Source: an uncultured bacterium (GTDB taxonomy: Bacteria; Actinomycetota; Coriobacteriia; Coriobacteriales; Coriobacteriaceae). Taken from it: DNA of 6,426 bases. This document shows positions 4,644-6,426 of the stretch, piece by piece. The notes under the pieces were generated by a model that made no database searches, was not told the origin of the DNA, and saw only the letters and a list, made by a program, of their open reading frames with translations. The position numbers and the translations under genes were made by a program. Within the stretch, counting starts at the first letter, position 1. The number at the start of each line of letters is the position of its first letter. Where the stretch lies: the NCBI GenBank assembly GCA_905215275.1, contig CAJMPE010000117.1:1-6426 (forward strand), in the 5' to 3' direction.

Positions 4644-6425
4644 CTACTTCTTAATGCCGCGTCCCAGGCGCTCAGCGACCGACGCCACGGCGCTCTCGTC
4701 GACCGAGCCGCAGCTCACGCAGCCGTCATGGGCACGCATCTGGCCAGTGACCTCATCCATCGCGAGCGGCGCCACCTTCTCGAGCTTAAAGCCCTTACCG
4801 GCGCGCATGTTTTCCTTGGCCACGCTGATCATGAGCTTAATACGGTTGAGCTGGTTGACCTCGGACGCGCCGGGGTCGTAGTCCACCGCGACGATATTGC
4901 TCTCGGGGTGCTGACGGCGCAGTTCCTTAATCACGGCCTTGCCCACCACGTGGTTGGGCAGGCACGCGAAGGGCTGCGTGCAGATGATGTTGGGCGCGCC
5001 GTGGTCGATCAGGTCGAGCATCTCGGCCGTGAGTAACCAGCCCTCGCCCATGTTGTTGCACACCGAGAGCACCGTGCGAGCCTTGTCCGCCATGGTGCCG
5101 ATGCGCTCGGGTGCCTCAAAGCGGCGGGACTTTTCGAGCATCTCCTCCACCGGCGTGCGCATCCAGTCCACGAGCTTAATGAGCGCCTGCATGCTAGCGC
5201 GCGCCGTGGCAGAGCTTCCCAGCTCGTCCTTCTGCAGCTCGGCGTTACTCATGGAGTACAGGAAGAAGTCGAGCAGGCCCGGCACCACAGCCTCGCAGCC
5301 CTCGCGCTCGATCACATCGACCACGTGGTTGTTGGCCGTGGGATGGAACTTGACCAGAATCTCGCCGACCACGCCCACGCGTGGCTTGGTGCCCTCGCCC
5401 ACGAGCGGCATGGTGTCGAACGCACGGATGGCCTCGCGGCACAGCTTGGTGTAGTTGTGGCGGTTAAACTTGGGCGCCAGCTTGCGGGCGCGCGCCATGT
5501 ACTCCTCGTAGAGCGCGTTGGCGGCACCGGGCGTGGCCTCGTACGGGCGGCAGCGGTAGAGCATCTGCATCATCACGTCGCCAAAGAGCACCGCGTACAC
5601 GGCCTGCTTGAGCAGCGCCGGCGTAATCTTAAAGCCAGGGTTGTCCTCGCCGAGCGCCACGGCCGAAAGCGAGATCACCGGGATCTCGGGGTGGCCGCTC
5701 TCGCGCAGGGCCTTGCGGATGAGTGCGATGTAGTTGGTGGCACGGCAGCCGCCGCCCGTCTGGCTGATAACCACAGCGGTCTTGGTGAGGTCGTACTTGC
5801 CGCTCTCGATGGCCTCCATAATCTGGCCCGTTACCAGAATCGACGGGTAGCAAATGTCATTGTTCACATAGCGCAGACCGGCCTCGACGGCGTCGTGATC
5901 GGTCGAGGGCAGAAGCTCCAAGTTGTAGCCGGCACCGCGGAACACCTCTTTGACCAGGTCAAAGTGGATCGGCGCCATCTGCGGGCACAGGATGGTATAG
6001 CCCTCCTCGCGCATCTGCTCGGTAAAGGGAACCTTGGGCCACGCGGTCGATGCGCTCTCACGCTGCGCTTCGAACGTGTACTTGCGGCTCGCGAACGCGG
6101 GGGCATCCGTGGAGGGCGCCACCGGCGCGGCGTCACCCTGCTCGTAGGTCTCGCCCGCGGCCGTGGCCTCTGCCAGGCGCTCGGCCTCCTGGTCCTTAAG
6201 CGCGGCCATGAGCGAGCGGATGCGAATGCGCGCGGCGCCCAGGTTGGATACCTCGTCGATCTTGAGCACGGTGTAGATCTTGCCGCTGGCCTCCAGGATC
6301 TCCTGCACCTGGTCGGTGGTCAGAGCGTCCAAGCCGCAGCCGAAGGAGTTGAGCTGGATCAGGTCCAGGTCGTTGCGCATCGTCACAAAACGGGCGACGG
6401 CGTACAGGCGGCTGTGGTACATCCA
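4644..6425 (-). CDS. 2-hydroxyacyl-CoA dehydratase/activase-type fused protein, C-terminal part (5' end outside the window)
   Basis: The frame is open through the right edge; the visible ~593 residues are the C-terminal part of what is normally a protein of about 1,400 residues. Relatives carry an N-terminal pair of ASKHA ATPase (BadF/BadG/HgdC-type activase) domains and a DUF2229/2-hydroxyglutaryl-CoA dehydratase-like region; only the latter part is here. Counting from the Met at 6422, LNSFGCGLDALTTDQV (24-39) and KIDEVSNLGAARIRIRSL (54-71) are highly typical. A variable acidic Ala-rich linker (76-128) follows, then the dehydratase-like domain. Conserved-looking cysteines are C191 (NNDICYPS), C226 (GGGCRATNY), C291, C455 (VCNNMGEG), C481 and C487 (ICTQPFACLPNHV), and a terminal CVSC (568-571); several are candidate iron-sulfur ligands. 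Family knowledge suggests ATP-driven electron transfer in an anaerobic radical-type dehydration or similar reduction, but the substrate of this fused subgroup is not established. It is the last gene of its transcript. Confidence 0.88.
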   Translation of the reverse strand, partial: WMYHSRLYAVARFVTMRNDLDLIQLNSFGCGLDALTTDQVQEILEASGKIYTVLKIDEVSNLGAARIRIRSLMAALKDQEAERLAEATAAGETYEQGDAAPVAPSTDAPAFASRKYTFEAQRESASTAWPKVPFTEQMREEGYTILCPQMAPIHFDLVKEVFRGAGYNLELLPSTDHDAVEAGLRYVNNDICYPSILVTGQIMEAIESGKYDLTKTAVVISQTGGGCRATNYIALIRKALRESGHPEIPVISLSAVALGEDNPGFKITPALLKQAVYAVLFGDVMMQMLYRCRPYEATPGAANALYEEYMARARKLAPKFNRHNYTKLCREAIRAFDTMPLVGEGTKPRVGVVGEILVKFHPTANNHVVDVIEREGCEAVVPGLLDFFLYSMSNAELQKDELGSSATARASMQALIKLVDWMRTPVEEMLEKSRRFEAPERIGTMADKARTVLSVCNNMGEGWLLTAEMLDLIDHGAPNIICTQPFACLPNHVVGKAVIKELRRQHPESNIVAVDYDPGASEVNQLNRIKLMISVAKENMRAGKGFKLEKVAPLAMDEVTGQMRAHDGCVSCGSVDESAVASVAERLGRGIKK

Positions 6426-6426
6426 C

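Noticed and set aside
1..6426. CRISPR array, tRNA, rRNA, insertion sequence or toxin-antitoxin pair
   Set aside because: No regularly spaced direct repeats, no tRNA-like cloverleaf or rRNA sequence, no transposase motifs and no paired small genes were seen on either strand.

Overview
The window looks like chromosomal DNA from a high-GC, anaerobic Gram-positive of the gut. I favour the Coriobacteriia, with Collinsella as the best guess. This rests on GC-rich coding sequence, compact genes with strong hairpin terminators, and the gene mix: an OPT transporter, an aryl-sulfate sulfotransferase remnant, and a large fused 2-hydroxyacyl-CoA dehydratase/activase-type protein. The assignment is an inference from style and content; no marker gene is present.

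Layout: the left third reads rightward and the rest reads leftward. On + are the last ~195 residues of an OPT-family transporter (open at the left edge) with a textbook terminator at 616-653, then a DUF389 membrane protein (806-1945) with its own promoter candidate and a terminator hairpin at 2020-2057. On - are, from right to left, the C-terminal ~590 residues of a 2-hydroxyacyl-CoA dehydratase-like/activase protein (open at the right edge, terminator 4578-4618), a 415-base intergenic region holding a large inverted repeat (4340-4573), a complete single-unit 3-hydroxyacyl-CoA dehydrogenase (3269-4228) with a terminator directly after its stop codon, a decayed C-terminal fragment of an aryl-sulfate sulfotransferase (2711-3214), and a small membrane-anchored protein of unknown function (2071-2520). 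The two gene directions converge at about 1946-2070.

How the genes relate: no operon is evident. Nearly every gene is bounded by its own terminator. The 3-hydroxyacyl-CoA dehydrogenase and the dehydratase/activase-type protein both suggest anaerobic acyl-CoA chemistry and are neighbours, but they are separated by a terminator and 415 noncoding bases. The OPT transporter suggests peptide or metal-chelate uptake. The stretch 2071-3230 (small lower-GC orphan plus gene remnant) looks like the locally rearranged, accessory part of the window.

I found no clear new multi-gene system. The most interesting signals are the long inverted-repeat element at 4340-4573, an EF-hand-like loop inside the DUF389 protein, and the truncated sulfotransferase whose breakpoint lies next to a hairpin terminator.
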